From an uncultured Bacteroidales bacterium (GTDB taxonomy: Bacteria > Bacteroidota > Bacteroidia > Bacteroidales > Barnesiellaceae), in the NCBI GenBank assembly GCA_949298955.1, contig CASFYQ010000001.1, forward strand, positions 248,001 to 312,000: 64,000 nt of DNA, given 5' to 3'. The notes under the pieces were generated by a model. The model was given only the letters and a program-made list of their open reading frames with translations, had not been told where the DNA came from and did not search any database. Made by a program: the position numbers and the translations under genes. This document shows, piece after piece, positions 1-9,269 of the stretch (the stretch's first letter is position 1; each line of letters begins with the position of its first letter).

Positions 1-272
1 CGTCGGCCGACTGGATGCGCCGCAACCTGAATCGTCGCATCGAGACAGCTGTTCCAATCTTTGACCAACGTATCAAACACGAAATTCTGTCAATCATCGA
101 TTTACAACTACAAGACAATGTAAAAGCTTGTAGAATAGACGAATATCTGGAAAATCATTACATTCGCAATCAAGGCCCCGCCATACGCTCTCAACGACTC
201 TGTTATCACATGTTGGAGGAGTTTTCAACCCCCGACTCTCCCACCGGCATGCCCGAGATATTTATCAGTTAA
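1..272 (+). CDS. ppk1: Polyphosphate kinase 1, C-terminal end (partial)
   Basis: The reading frame is open from the first bases of the window, so this is the 3' end of a longer gene; about 90 codons are seen. The stretch Ser-Ala-Asp-Trp-Met-Arg-Arg-Asn-Leu followed by 'RRIETAVPIFD' is the typical end of the C2 domain of PPK1, which makes inorganic polyphosphate from ATP. The catalytic histidines lie outside the window. An AT-rich gap of about 130 bp separates it from the next gene. Confidence 0.85.
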   Translation, partial: SADWMRRNLNRRIETAVPIFDQRIKHEILSIIDLQLQDNVKACRIDEYLENHYIRNQGPAIRSQRLCYHMLEEFSTPDSPTGMPEIFIS

Positions 273-364
273 CGACAAATATGCCGCGACCCTCTATAAA
301 TAAAAAATCTTAAAATATCGGAATAAAAGAATAGAAATTATTATACACACATTATAATTTTTTA

Positions 365-372
365 TACTTTTG
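365..372 (+). promoter_or_regulatory. -7 promoter element (TAnnTTTG)
   Basis: TACTTTTG matches the Bacteroidetes sigma-ABfr -7 consensus TAnnTTTG and lies about 30 bp before the start of the 311-aa outer-membrane protein gene. I see no good TTTG -33 box at the usual distance. Confidence 0.45.
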
Positions 373-401
373 CCCTATAATATTTTAAGAATAAAGGCAC
401 A

Positions 402-1337
402 ATGAAACGAATCGCTTTTCTTTTTCTCATCGGTATATCGATTGCATCGGTATCGGCTCAAACATTAAGAAAACAGAATCAAATATTAAAGGACTCTATC
501 GGTGTCATGCAAAAAGTCATCGACGAAAAAACGGCAACAAACGATACCTTGTCGCAAGAAAACACGCTCCTTAAAAACAAACAGGCTCAACTCCAAGCAA
601 GCAAGGATTCGCTCGACAACCAACAACAGATATTGTTGGGCAAATACGAGGAGTTGTCGACCGAGAACAATCAACTGAAAGACTCGCTTTTCATCTACCG
701 AAACGAAAACAACGGATTGCGCTCTCAGGTAAACCAGTTGAATAATTCGTTGACCAACCTTACTAACGAGATGAACGCCAAACTCGACTACATGGCCAAA
801 CAAGAGAAAATTTGGGGCCGCAAAAAATATTTCAATATCTCTTACGGTATGCTTTCACTCGACCGGGGCAACAACTTGGAAAAACTGAGCAGCGACTTTG
901 CCGTGAGCATTTCTCGGGGTAATACCTATTATCTGCACAAAACACCTCTTCTCGGTATGATTAAATTCGGGTTAGACTGGACCTATTTCGACATTGCTGC
1001 GGCCCAATACAGCACCGATGAATCTGATTTCGAAGAAAGCAGCACGATTTACAAGGCCGAAATTGGCATGCAATTTGGTCCCTCAATTACAGTTAACCCC
1101 GTCGATTTCCTGAAAGTAAACCTCTATTTCCGTTACGACCCTTCATTCTCGGCCATGTATGGCGATGAATTTAAGTGTGGCTATGGCTCCTATTTCAGCA
1201 CGGGTTTAGCCGCTTCATATAAGATTATCTCACTGGGTGCCGAATACCGATGGGGCTCTACCTCGTTCACGATAGACGAAGAAAAACAAAACTGGAAAGT
1301 TTCCGGAACCTATCTCTATGTCAGCTTCCGGTTCTAA
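402..1337 (+). CDS. Outer-membrane protein with coiled-coil and beta-barrel parts
   Basis: A 311-aa protein with a clear signal peptide (residues about 1-19, ending SVSAQ). Residues about 20-130 are rich in Gln, Asn, Lys and Leu in heptad pattern, so probably a long coiled coil in the periplasm. From about residue 140 the protein has alternating aromatic/polar strands and ends in Phe-Arg-Phe, typical of a small beta-barrel that ends in an aromatic residue recognised by the BAM machine. I do not recognise a named family. It stands alone between ppk1 and a strong terminator. Confidence 0.75.
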   Translation: MKRIAFLFLIGISIASVSAQTLRKQNQILKDSIGVMQKVIDEKTATNDTLSQENTLLKNKQAQLQASKDSLDNQQQILLGKYEELSTENNQLKDSLFIYRNENNGLRSQVNQLNNSLTNLTNEMNAKLDYMAKQEKIWGRKKYFNISYGMLSLDRGNNLEKLSSDFAVSISRGNTYYLHKTPLLGMIKFGLDWTYFDIAAAQYSTDESDFEESSTIYKAEIGMQFGPSITVNPVDFLKVNLYFRYDPSFSAMYGDEFKCGYGSYFSTGLAASYKIISLGAEYRWGSTSFTIDEEKQNWKVSGTYLYVSFRF

Positions 1338-1364
1338 AAGACCGTTGCTATACAGAACAATAAA

Positions 1365-1395
1365 AAATACCGGCAGATTGTCTGTCGGTATTTTT
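1365..1395 (+). terminator. Rho-independent terminator
   Basis: An AAATACCG(A/G)CAGA stem with a short loop is followed by eight T residues, just after the stop of the 311-aa outer-membrane protein gene. Confidence 0.85.
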
Positions 1396-1784
1396 TTTAC
1401 CTTCATACTTGCGGTAAATTCAATAACGAAGCGTCCCAACAGGAGAAAAAGAAATCCGCCCCCTTACGAAACTATTTCGGGCTATCGCGTGTTTATATGA
1501 AAAACGTATAGAAAACAGTGCACAAAAAAGCATATCCCCGGCATTATCTTCAAAAATATTTCTTATCTTTGGATAAAATAGGCTGTGGCTCGGCATAGCC
1601 GTATTGGGGGAACCGGCGTTTCCTTTTTTCCCTGCCCCGCTTTCCCTCGCTGTCTTTGATAAAAAGGGACACGATTCGGTTCTTCCCGACCGATTTACCT
1701 TGTCCTCTCTGCTCCCCTCGCCGAAATATAAACCGGCTTGTACACATCTGAAATTTCAATTTCCAAACTTAATATACAACAATA
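1396..1784 (+). other. Intergenic region, probable promoter and long leader
   Basis: No gene is supported here; the short open frames in it lack homology that I can recognise. TATCTTTG at 1564-1571 fits the TAnnTTTG -7 element and would give a leader of about 205 nt in front of the choloylglycine hydrolase gene. No clear riboswitch fold was seen. Confidence 0.35.
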
Positions 1785-2867
1785 ATGAAACGATTATTTT
1801 CCCTCCTGATTGCGGCTGTGATTCTCGCAGTTCAAGTTCCCTCGTCGTGGGCCTGCACCGGCATTACCCTCACGGTAAAAGACGGGAGCAAGATTGTAGC
1901 CCGCACCATCGAATGGGGCGGCAGTGACCTGAACAGTCAATATGTGATTGTGCCTCGCGGATATGAACAACATTCGTATATTCCCGGAGGCCAGCAGACG
2001 GGCATGAAATTTACGGCCCGATATGGCTACGTGGGACTGGCCGTGGAGCAAGAGCAGTTTGTGGCCGAAGGTTTGAACGAGGCCGGACTGTCGGCCGGGC
2101 TGTTCTATTTCCCCGGTTATGGACAATACGAGACCTACGACCCGGCAAACCAGGCTACGAGCATAGCCGATTTGCAACTGGTATCCTGGCTCCTGGGCAA
2201 CTTTTCGACGGTCGACGAGGCCGTAACGGCTTTAAAGGCGGTACATGTCGTAGCAATAGACCCCAGAGCTTCGACTGTGCATTGGCGTATAACCGATGTA
2301 TCGGGACGACAGGTCGTGCTCGAAATCATCGATGGTACACCCCGGTTCTATGAAAGCAAACTGGGAGTACTCACCAATTCACCCGGCTTCGATTGGCAAA
2401 TGACAAATCTAAACAATTACGTCAACCTCTATCCCGGAGCGACCGAGCCAAAAGCTCTCGGCGATATCAAACTCGCCGCATTCGGTGCCGGCAGCGGCTT
2501 CCTGGGGCTTCCCGGCGATGTTACCCCGCCTTCCCGATTCGTACGTGCAGCCTTCTACCAGACCACGGCTCCGCAGCAAAGCACGGCTATCGGAGCGGTA
2601 AACCAGAGTTTTCAGATTCTCAATAATTTCGATATTCCCATCGGTATCGAGTTTCAGACCGGACAAACGCCAACCGATATTCCCAGTGCTACACAATGGA
2701 CTTCGTCGGCCGATTTGTCCAATCGCATGCTCTACTACCGCACCATGTACAACAGTGCCATTCGCTGCTTCGATTTAAAGACCATCGATTTCGGACGGGT
2801 CAAATATCAAGCTCACCCCCTCGATGCTACCAAACAACAACCTGTACAGATGATTCGGGTCAAATAA
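1785..2867 (+). CDS. Choloylglycine hydrolase / penicillin V acylase family enzyme
   Basis: A 360-aa exported member of the linear amide C-N hydrolase family (Ntn fold), which includes bile salt hydrolases and penicillin V acylases. The signal peptide (residues 1-23) ends directly before Cys24, so signal peptidase cleavage would expose Cys24 as the N-terminal nucleophile without further processing. Arg40 and the motif R-T-I-E-W follow; the position that is Asp in classical Lactobacillus bile salt hydrolases is Glu43 here, as in the Gram-negative 'RTMEW' group. The length is typical. Bile salt versus N-acyl-amide or acyl-homoserine lactone substrates cannot be told from sequence. It is a single gene with a terminator behind it. 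Confidence 0.85.
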   Translation: MKRLFSLLIAAVILAVQVPSSWACTGITLTVKDGSKIVARTIEWGGSDLNSQYVIVPRGYEQHSYIPGGQQTGMKFTARYGYVGLAVEQEQFVAEGLNEAGLSAGLFYFPGYGQYETYDPANQATSIADLQLVSWLLGNFSTVDEAVTALKAVHVVAIDPRASTVHWRITDVSGRQVVLEIIDGTPRFYESKLGVLTNSPGFDWQMTNLNNYVNLYPGATEPKALGDIKLAAFGAGSGFLGLPGDVTPPSRFVRAAFYQTTAPQQSTAIGAVNQSFQILNNFDIPIGIEFQTGQTPTDIPSATQWTSSADLSNRMLYYRTMYNSAIRCFDLKTIDFGRVKYQAHPLDATKQQPVQMIRVK

Positions 2868-2923
2868 TCTATGCCCTCAAATCGGTTGCCTTCGTTGCAG
2901 TTCAAGAGAGGGTGGCAACAACA

Positions 2924-2963
2924 AAGCAGCCGGTCGTTCTTTCAATGGAACGACCGGCTGCTT
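2924..2963. terminator. Bidirectional terminator between convergent genes
   Basis: A perfect 16-bp stem (AAGCAGCCGGTCGTTC and its complement) with an 8-nt loop lies between the convergent hydrolase and zinc-ribbon genes. A-rich and T-rich flanks suit both directions. Confidence 0.8.
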
Positions 2964-2987
2964 CTATAAGTTGGTTCTTTTGCGTTA

Positions 2988-3758
2988 TCAATGCACGTCT
3001 TTCACGCCTGCGAGTTCAGGGTCTATCATGATACGGCCGCAATATTCGCAAACGATGATTTTTTTACGCATTTTAATATCGAGCTGTCTTTGAGGCGGAA
3101 TGCGGTTGAAGCAACCACCGCAAGAGTCGCGCTGAATATACACCACAGCCAAACCGTTGCGGGCATTCTTGCGAATACGCTTAAAGGCAGCGAGCAAACG
3201 GGGTTCTATTTTGTTTTCGAGTTTCTTGGCTTTCTCTCTCAATTTCTCTTCGTCCTGTTTCGTTTCCGAAACGATTTCGTCGAGTTCGCTCTTTTTCTCG
3301 GCGAGGATATGCTGGCGATCTTGCAGCACTTCTTCCGAGGCGGTTACCTCTTTGCTCTTGGCCTCTTGTGCAGCTATATATTCGTTGATACGTTTCTCAC
3401 ACAACTGAATTTCGAGCGTTTGGTACTCGATTTCTTTCGACAGGAAATCAAATTCGCGGTTGTTGCGCACATTGTCCTGCTGCTTGGCATATTTGTCGAT
3501 AAGTGTTTGTGCGTTTTGTATTTCTACCTTTTTGGCAGCTACGGCAGCCTTCAAGTCTTCTATCTCGGTATGAAAATTCTTGATACGGGTTTCAAGACCG
3601 GCTATTTCGTCTTCGAGATCCTGCACTTCCAAAGGCAGCTCGCCTCTCAGGGTTTTTATTCTATCGATCTCCGAGAGAATGGTTTGCAAATCGTACAGTG
3701 TCTTCAATTTCTCTTCCACTGTATATTCTTTTTCAGCTTTTGTTTTATCAGTAGCCAT
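2988..3758 (-). CDS. Zinc-ribbon protein with long coiled coil (CdsZ/DUF164 family)
   Basis: A 256-aa protein. Residues about 15-200 are a long Glu/Lys-rich coiled coil; the C-terminal part carries a C4 zinc ribbon, visible as Cys-Gly-Gly-Cys-Phe and, about 20 residues later, Cys-Glu-Tyr-Cys-Gly. This pattern is the zf-RING_7 family, called CdsZ in Chlamydia. Family proteins are linked to nucleic-acid binding, but the role in Bacteroidales is not settled. It starts 3 bp after the end of the Nif3-like gene and very likely shares an operon with it and with aspS. Confidence 0.85.
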   Translation of the reverse strand: MATDKTKAEKEYTVEEKLKTLYDLQTILSEIDRIKTLRGELPLEVQDLEDEIAGLETRIKNFHTEIEDLKAAVAAKKVEIQNAQTLIDKYAKQQDNVRNNREFDFLSKEIEYQTLEIQLCEKRINEYIAAQEAKSKEVTASEEVLQDRQHILAEKKSELDEIVSETKQDEEKLREKAKKLENKIEPRLLAAFKRIRKNARNGLAVVYIQRDSCGGCFNRIPPQRQLDIKMRKKIIVCEYCGRIMIDPELAGVKDVH

Positions 3759-3761
3759 ACT

Positions 3762-4859
3762 TTACAAATAATTTATCGGATTTGTATCTACTCGTGTAGA
3801 ATGGATTGCAAAGGTAGGGAATTTTTTTTGAATTATCTCACAAAAAATCTCTTTTGTATATTGCTCGCTTTCATAATGTCCTATTTCGGCCAATAAGATG
3901 CGCGATTCAAATTCGAAATAGTCGTGATACCTGATTTCGCCGGTTACAAACATATCGGCTCCCGCCGAGACTGCTTTTGCCATGAGCGAAGCTCCGGCAC
4001 CGCCGCACAAGGCCACGCGCGAAATCTTGCGCCCGTGCAGGGGCGAATGTTTCACACACCCTGTCCCGAAAACTTCTTTCAATCTCTCGAGCACCAATAT
4101 CTCATCGGCTGGCTCGGGCAAATTGCCTACAACACCGGCTCCCACTTGTTCCCATCGATTAGCCAAGGCTATCCAGTCGAAAGCCGGTTCCTCATAGGGG
4201 TGACTCCGCTTCAGCGCTGCCGTTACGGCTCTCTGCGCATAGGCCGGCACAACCACCTCCAAGCGGGTCTCGGCCTCGCGGTGCAACTCGCCTATCGTGC
4301 CACAATAGGGATTGGCGTGCAATCCGGGGCGAAAGGTGCCTTCGCCTTCCTGGCCGAAACTGCACTGGTCGTAATTGCCTGTATGTCCGGCACCGGCTTC
4401 AAAAAGTGCGGTTCTCACCCGCTCGAGATGAGCTACCGGCACATAGGTAACCAGTTTCATCAAAAGGCCCGGCAGGGGGTCGAGCACCCGCACATCGGTC
4501 AGGCCCAGTTTTTGGGCCATTCTGAACGAGACCCCACCCGGAGCATTGTCGAGATTGGTATGGGCGGCATAAATAGCGATGTCGTGCCGGATAGCCTTGG
4601 CGACAATCCGCTCGACACAACTGTTGCCCGTAATCGATTTCAGCCCTTTGAACAGCAAGGGGTGATGCGACACGATGAGATTATAGCCCAAGGCAATGGC
4701 CTCGTCGACTACCCCTTCGGTCACATCGATACACACCACCGCTCCCGCCACCGGCTGGTATCGGTTGCCCACCTGCAACCCGGCATTGTCATACGATTCT
4801 TGCCAGGCGACAGGTGCTACCGATTCGATGGTCTCTATAATATCGTTCAGGATTACCAC
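3762..4859 (-). CDS. Nif3-like dinuclear metal centre protein
   Basis: A 365-aa protein of the Nif3/YqfO (DUF34) family, often labelled GTP cyclohydrolase I type 2. Metal ligands are visible as the motif Ser-His-His-Pro-Leu near residue 65 and His-Thr-Asn-Leu-Asp near residue 100, and as Gly-His-Tyr-Glu-Ser-Glu near the C terminus. The extra central region (about residues 130-240) is the PII-like insertion found in longer members. The stop codon is directly followed on the minus strand by the zinc-ribbon gene, and its start abuts the aspS stop. The true reaction of the family is unresolved. Confidence 0.9.
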   Translation of the reverse strand: MVILNDIIETIESVAPVAWQESYDNAGLQVGNRYQPVAGAVVCIDVTEGVVDEAIALGYNLIVSHHPLLFKGLKSITGNSCVERIVAKAIRHDIAIYAAHTNLDNAPGGVSFRMAQKLGLTDVRVLDPLPGLLMKLVTYVPVAHLERVRTALFEAGAGHTGNYDQCSFGQEGEGTFRPGLHANPYCGTIGELHREAETRLEVVVPAYAQRAVTAALKRSHPYEEPAFDWIALANRWEQVGAGVVGNLPEPADEILVLERLKEVFGTGCVKHSPLHGRKISRVALCGGAGASLMAKAVSAGADMFVTGEIRYHDYFEFESRILLAEIGHYESEQYTKEIFCEIIQKKFPTFAIHSTRVDTNPINYL

Positions 4860-6620
4860 CTATTTCTGATTCTTTGGTTTTACCAATATGCACAATTCGT
4901 CCAACTGCGAGTCGTCCAATACCGACGGTGCGTTGAGCATGACATCGCGGCCCGAGTTGTTCTTGGGGAATGCAATGCAGTCGCGTATCGAATCGAGACC
5001 GGCAAACATCGACACCAGACGGTCGAGACCGAAAGCCAGACCACCGTGAGGAGGCGCTCCGTATTTGAATGCGTTTATCAGGAAGCCAAACTGTGCCTCG
5101 GCCTGCTCTTCGGTAAATCCCAGCAGGCGGAACATATGGTCTTGCAATTCGCTGTCGTGGATACGGATAGAGCCACCGCCCAGTTCCACACCGTTGATTA
5201 CCATGTCGTAGGCGTTGGCTCGCACGGCGCCTGTATCGCTATCGAGCAAGGGAATATCCTCGGCTTTGGGCGAGGTGAACGGGTGGTGCATGGCATAGAA
5301 GCGCCGGGTCTCTTCGTCCCACTCAAACAGCGGGAAATCGATTACCCACAGGGGTGCAAACGTATCTTTGTCGCGCAAGCCCAGGCGAGAACCCATCTCC
5401 AAGCGCAATTCGCACAGAGCTTTGCGGGTTTTCATTGCAGGCCCTGCCAGAATCAGCAGCAGGTCGCCCGGTTTGGCCCCGAAGCGTTCGCCCCAGGCTT
5501 TCAAATCATCGGCCGAATAGAATTTGTCGACCGACGACTTGGGAACGCCGTTCTCGTCGAAACGGACATAAACCAAGCCCTTGGCGCCGATTTGCGGACG
5601 TTTCACAAACTCGGTCAGCTCGTCGAGCTGCTTGCGTGAGTACGTCGCGCATCCTTCGGCACAGATACCGCCCACATACTCGGCGCTGTCGAATACCCCG
5701 AAATTATGCCCCTCGGTCAAGTCTTTCAACTCGACAAACCGCATGCCGAATCGCATGTCGGGCTTGTCGCTACCGTAATATTTCATGGCATCGGCCCAAG
5801 TCATGCGCAAGAAAGGCTCGTTAAATTCGATACCGCGCAGTTTCTTGAACAGGTGCTTAATCATGCCCTCAAAGATATTGAGCACGTCTTCCTGCTCGAC
5901 AAACGACATTTCGCAGTCGATTTGGGTAAACTCGGGTTGACGGTCGGCTCGCAAATCCTCGTCGCGGAAACATTTCACAATCTGGAAATACCGGTCGAAG
6001 CCCGACACCATCAGCAGTTGTTTGAGGGTTTGAGGCGACTGCGGCAAGGCATAGAACTCGCCCGGATTCATGCGCGAAGGCACCACAAAATCGCGGGCGC
6101 CCTCGGGGGTCGACTTGATAAGCACGGGGGTCTCCACTTCGAGGAAATTCAATTCGTCGAGATAACGGCGCACCTCGAATGCCATTTTGTGTCGCAGCTC
6201 GAGATTACGGCGCACGACGGGGCGACGCAAGTCGAGATAACGATACTGCATGCGAATATCATCGCCGCCGTCCGACTCGTCCTCGATGGTAAAGGGCGGT
6301 GTTTCGGCCGTGTGGAGCACGACCAGTTTCTCGGCAATCAGCTCAATATCGCCCGTGGGCAGATGGGCATTCTTGTTCGAGCGCTCGGTCACCGTGCCGG
6401 TCACCTGTATCACATATTCACGCCCCAGTTTATTGGCCCGGTCGCACAACTCGGCATTGGTATCCTGGTTAAATACCAACTGGGTGATACCATAGCGATC
6501 CCGCAGATCGACAAAAGTCATACCACCCATCTTACGGCTACGTTGCACCCAGCCGGCCAGGGTTACCTGCTGTCCCACATGGGCCAACCGCAACTCTCCG
6601 CATGTATTCGTTCTATACAT
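4860..6620 (-). CDS. aspS: Aspartate--tRNA ligase
   Basis: A 586-aa class II aminoacyl-tRNA synthetase of the bacterial AspRS type. An N-terminal OB-fold anticodon-binding domain (start to about 105, '[15 protein letters not shown]') is followed by the catalytic core with motif 2 ([16 protein letters not shown], around residue 220), the bacterial GAD insertion, and motif 3 (GLAFGLDRL near residue 535). Length and domain order are normal. It is the first gene of a minus-strand run with the Nif3-like and zinc-ribbon genes. Confidence 0.97.
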   Translation of the reverse strand: MYRTNTCGELRLAHVGQQVTLAGWVQRSRKMGGMTFVDLRDRYGITQLVFNQDTNAELCDRANKLGREYVIQVTGTVTERSNKNAHLPTGDIELIAEKLVVLHTAETPPFTIEDESDGGDDIRMQYRYLDLRRPVVRRNLELRHKMAFEVRRYLDELNFLEVETPVLIKSTPEGARDFVVPSRMNPGEFYALPQSPQTLKQLLMVSGFDRYFQIVKCFRDEDLRADRQPEFTQIDCEMSFVEQEDVLNIFEGMIKHLFKKLRGIEFNEPFLRMTWADAMKYYGSDKPDMRFGMRFVELKDLTEGHNFGVFDSAEYVGGICAEGCATYSRKQLDELTEFVKRPQIGAKGLVYVRFDENGVPKSSVDKFYSADDLKAWGERFGAKPGDLLLILAGPAMKTRKALCELRLEMGSRLGLRDKDTFAPLWVIDFPLFEWDEETRRFYAMHHPFTSPKAEDIPLLDSDTGAVRANAYDMVINGVELGGGSIRIHDSELQDHMFRLLGFTEEQAEAQFGFLINAFKYGAPPHGGLAFGLDRLVSMFAGLDSIRDCIAFPKNNSGRDVMLNAPSVLDDSQLDELCILVKPKNQK

Positions 6621-6828
6621 TATTATAGGATTTATTTTGTTTGTTACTTATTTCGACATAAACCGACATTCGATTTCGCGATTGTCCTTGCAAAATTAAA
6701 ATAAAACATCGGTAAACAGGTATGTTTCCCCCAAGAATTTGATAAAAATGTAAACGTATTATTGCCGATACGAAAAAAAGCCGTAAATTTGCTGCGCCCA
6801 AAAGAGAACGGGCGTTTATTTCTTGTTT

Positions 6829-6903
6829 CGGGGTGTAGCGCAGTCCGGTTAGCGCACCTGCTTTGGGAGCAGGGGGTCGTGGGTTCGAATCCCGCTACCC
6901 CGA
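6829..6903 (+). tRNA. tRNA-Pro (anticodon TGG)
   Basis: A full cloverleaf can be drawn: acceptor CGGGGTG/TACCCCG, D stem GCGC/GCGC, anticodon stem CCTGC/GCAGG around loop TTTGGGA (anticodon TGG), T stem GTGGG/CCCGC with the TTCGAAT loop, and discriminator A. CCA is not encoded. Its 3' end is the integration site of the 21-kb element that follows; the integrated copy restores an intact tRNA. Confidence 0.97.
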
Positions 6904-6904
6904 C
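6890..6904 (+). repeat. attL core, 15-bp direct repeat in tRNA-Pro 3' end
   Basis: TCCCGCTACCCCGAC spans the T-loop side of the T stem, the acceptor strand and one base beyond the tRNA. The same 15 bases are at 27891-27905 in the same orientation. Confidence 0.9.
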
Positions 6905-6910
6905 AAATTT

Positions 6911-6945
6911 ATACCTAACAATCTATTTATTAGATTGTTAGGTAT
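6911..6945. repeat. Perfect 15-bp inverted repeat beside attL
   Basis: ATACCTAACAATCTA and its exact complement flank a 5-nt TTTAT loop, 6 bp inside the element. No T run follows, so it is a weak terminator at best; it may serve as a terminator for the tRNA after integration or as a protein-binding site for excision. Confidence 0.6.
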
Positions 6946-6961
6946 GGTCGTTTAAAAGCGA

Positions 6962-6976
6962 CCGGGAGAAATACGG
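6962..6976 (+). repeat. Candidate integrase arm site, left
   Basis: CCGGGAGAAATACGG occurs here, 57 bp inside the left core, and again at 27800-27814, about 76 bp before the right core. Repeats of this kind near both att cores fit arm-type binding sites of tyrosine integrases. Confidence 0.55.
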
Positions 6977-7027
6977 AAGATGTTTAATCAAGGGGAGATT
7001 TGAAAAATAATCTCTTCTTAAAAAAAA

Positions 7028-8209
7028 ATGTCTGTTCAAAAAAATTCTCTGATTTCGGAGGTAATTTCTTATACGCCTCCGAAACTTTATACCGGGAAAA
7101 CCGGTAACGATTGGTATGTAGGATTCTACGCTTTTTGTCCCATTGCGGGAAAACTTAAAATCAAAAGAATCAAAATCAATCACATACCAAAGATTTCAGA
7201 TCGAAGAAAGTACGCCGCCGATTTAATCAATCGGATTCATGAACAACTCCGTCGGGGGTGGAATCCGTGGATTAACGAATGTCATTCGAAAGGCCTGGCT
7301 TTATTTTCAGAAGCCACGGATAAATACAGGAATTATATTACTCGATTGCGTACCGATGGCGTTTTGAGGGAAGAAACCTACATAGGTTATATTTCTTACC
7401 TTAGAAACCTCGTTCGTTATAATGCTTCCCTAAAAATACCCATTACTTATATATATCAATTCAATCGGGAGTATATAAACGAGTTTATCGAGCATATCTA
7501 CATCGAGCGGGAAAACAGTGCGCAAACCCGGAATAATTATCTTGCATGGCTGCGTATTTTTGCCGGATATTTACTCAAACATGGCTACGTCGATAAAAAG
7601 GTTACGGACGGGATAGATTTTATTCCTAAACGCTCCATAAAGAAACAGCGCACAGTCATTTCTGAAAGCGATTTGATTCGTTTACAAGAGTATCTAAAAG
7701 CCAAAAACAAACGCTTCCTACTGGCCTGTTATATTCTTTTCTACTGTTTTGTCCGTCCCAAAGAGATAAGTTATATTCGTATCGGCGACTTTAATGTAAA
7801 GTCCGGTACTCTCCTACTGCACAGCGACTATACAAAAAATCACAAAGATGCGGTATTGACTATCAATCGGAAAATTATCGAGTTGATGATCGACTGTGGT
7901 TCTTTCTCTTATCCGAGCGATTATTACTTATTTTCCGATAGTCTCATGCCCGGCCCGAAATGGAGAAGTGAAAAACAATTCCGGGACTACTGGACGCATT
8001 ACGTCCGAAAAAATCTCCGGTTCCCGGCATCTTACAAATTCTATTCCCTTAAAGATACCGGGGTAACGGCTATGTTGAGAGCGAGGATAGACAACATCTC
8101 CGTCCGTGATCAGGCTCGGCATTCCTCGATTCTCATCACTGACATCTATACGCCGCATGACATTGAGCAGGCTAATCCCATTATTCAGAAGTTCGATACG
8201 GTATTTTAA
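7028..8209 (+). CDS. int: Tyrosine recombinase (element integrase)
   Basis: A 393-aa site-specific recombinase that would join the element to the tRNA-Pro 3' end. An N-terminal arm-binding part, a SAM-like core-binding domain (about 95-200) and the catalytic domain (about 215-393) are present. Catalytic residues seen are Arg243 in R-P-K-E, a Leu-Lys-Asp-Thr-Gly box where other families have LRHT, His365 in A-R-H-S-S and Tyr374 in D-I-Y-T-P-H. The Lys-Asp-Thr-Gly variant is common in Bacteroidetes elements. It lies 125 bp from the left att core and reads into the element, as is usual for tRNA-associated prophages. Confidence 0.95.
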   Translation: MSVQKNSLISEVISYTPPKLYTGKTGNDWYVGFYAFCPIAGKLKIKRIKINHIPKISDRRKYAADLINRIHEQLRRGWNPWINECHSKGLALFSEATDKYRNYITRLRTDGVLREETYIGYISYLRNLVRYNASLKIPITYIYQFNREYINEFIEHIYIERENSAQTRNNYLAWLRIFAGYLLKHGYVDKKVTDGIDFIPKRSIKKQRTVISESDLIRLQEYLKAKNKRFLLACYILFYCFVRPKEISYIRIGDFNVKSGTLLLHSDYTKNHKDAVLTINRKIIELMIDCGSFSYPSDYYLFSDSLMPGPKWRSEKQFRDYWTHYVRKNLRFPASYKFYSLKDTGVTAMLRARIDNISVRDQARHSSILITDIYTPHDIEQANPIIQKFDTVF

Positions 8210-8235
8210 CTTTTTGATTGGGATTATAATGGGTA

Positions 8236-8448
8236 TTAATCCCAATCAAGATCAGGGACTACTTCCCATTTCCCGTTCTCCATAAGAGAAATCTTTTCTC
8301 CATTATGAGAACATACGTCATAATCATTTTTACAATATTGCCATCCGTTGCGTTCGATTATCTCATCAGCATCGAAAACAGGATAATCGTCCGATTCATT
8401 CAGGAAATTAGCAAAGTCATTCAACGTTCTTATTTCGCTTGGTTTCAT
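8236..8448 (-). CDS. Small acidic hypothetical protein
   Basis: A 70-aa acidic protein with no signal peptide or membrane segment and four aromatic-rich short strands. I do not recognise the family. It ends 27 bp from the convergent integrase stop and begins behind a run of AT-rich sequence. Its own start codon and codon use look normal, so I keep it as a gene of the element; the role is unknown. Confidence 0.6.
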   Translation of the reverse strand: MKPSEIRTLNDFANFLNESDDYPVFDADEIIERNGWQYCKNDYDVCSHNGEKISLMENGKWEVVPDLDWD

Positions 8449-8521
8449 AAAAATTAAATTTTACACAAAAAAAATACAATAGACTGTAATATCCAAATAT
8501 TATAATAATATATATCGCAGA

Positions 8522-8560
8522 AAAAGAGCCGACTCATTCATTCAGAGAGTCGGCTCTTTT
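8522..8560. terminator. Terminator at the end of the late operon
   Basis: A perfect 14-bp stem (AAAAGAGCCGACTC and its complement) with an 11-nt loop and A/T tails in both directions lies 140 bp after the stop of the holin gene. The rest of the gap from 8449 to 8699 shows nothing else I can name. Confidence 0.85.
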
Positions 8561-8699
8561 TTGTTTCCGTATCCCTTGGTTCCTTTAAATAAGTCTTCAA
8601 GTTCGTATCCGTTTCATAGTTTACCGAGATTTCGCTCTCCTTTATATATAATCTACAAAAAAAGGATTCGATAAGAGATTCTGATACAAATATAAGGAT

Positions 8700-9155
8700 T
8701 CATTTTTGATTTTCAATGTTTTGCGAATCTTTTTTTTCTTCCGGCTCAATTATTGGGGCTTTGGACTTGATCCATTTGAAAATATTGATTCTCAATCTTT
8801 GCCCCCGAGCTTCGAAATAGTTATTAAAGCAGGAATTTATTTCACACCCGTAAATCACAAACAGCACGATTGCCGGGAGTATGGGTATTCCGAAAGGCTG
8901 TCCGAATGCTGCGCCTACACTACTGGCAACCAATATCCAACAGATATAGTCGATCAACTTGTTGACCGTGCGGCGTATGGCTCTACTCCGTCGTATATGT
9001 TCACCCCGCTTTTTCGCCGCCTCGATACCGAATTTGGCGTCGGCGATAATCAAACAGAGTGCCGCCAACAGGAACCATTTCACAGGTTCCACTACATCGA
9101 TGAACGAGGTAAGCCAACTCGCCAACATGCCCGATAATACATTTCGCTCTTGCAT
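8700..9155 (-). CDS. Phage holin (phage_holin_4 type)
   Basis: A 151-aa membrane protein with hydrophobic helices near residues 25-45, 85-105 and 108-125, and a basic then acidic hydrophilic tail. The pattern matches the Bph phage holin family often found in Bacteroides prophages. Such holins permeabilise the inner membrane and let the endolysin out at the end of infection. It is the last gene of the late operon, after the adhesin-like genes, with the terminator at 8522-8560 behind it. Confidence 0.8.
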   Translation of the reverse strand: MQERNVLSGMLASWLTSFIDVVEPVKWFLLAALCLIIADAKFGIEAAKKRGEHIRRSRAIRRTVNKLIDYICWILVASSVGAAFGQPFGIPILPAIVLFVIYGCEINSCFNNYFEARGQRLRINIFKWIKSKAPIIEPEEKKDSQNIENQK

Positions 9156-9269
9156 AGATTTCGATCCGCGGTCTTACACCCCATCCGGAATGCTCCCGCA
9201 CCATTGATTTGTAAAATTTTATTTTTTTCTTAATCTCAATTTAAGACAATACTGCCGTCTACCCATCGC

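Noticed and set aside
3924-5639. A 571-codon open frame on the plus strand
   Set aside because: It lies opposite the Nif3-like and aspS genes, has no sensible domain pattern, and owes its length to the codon bias of the real genes on the other strand.
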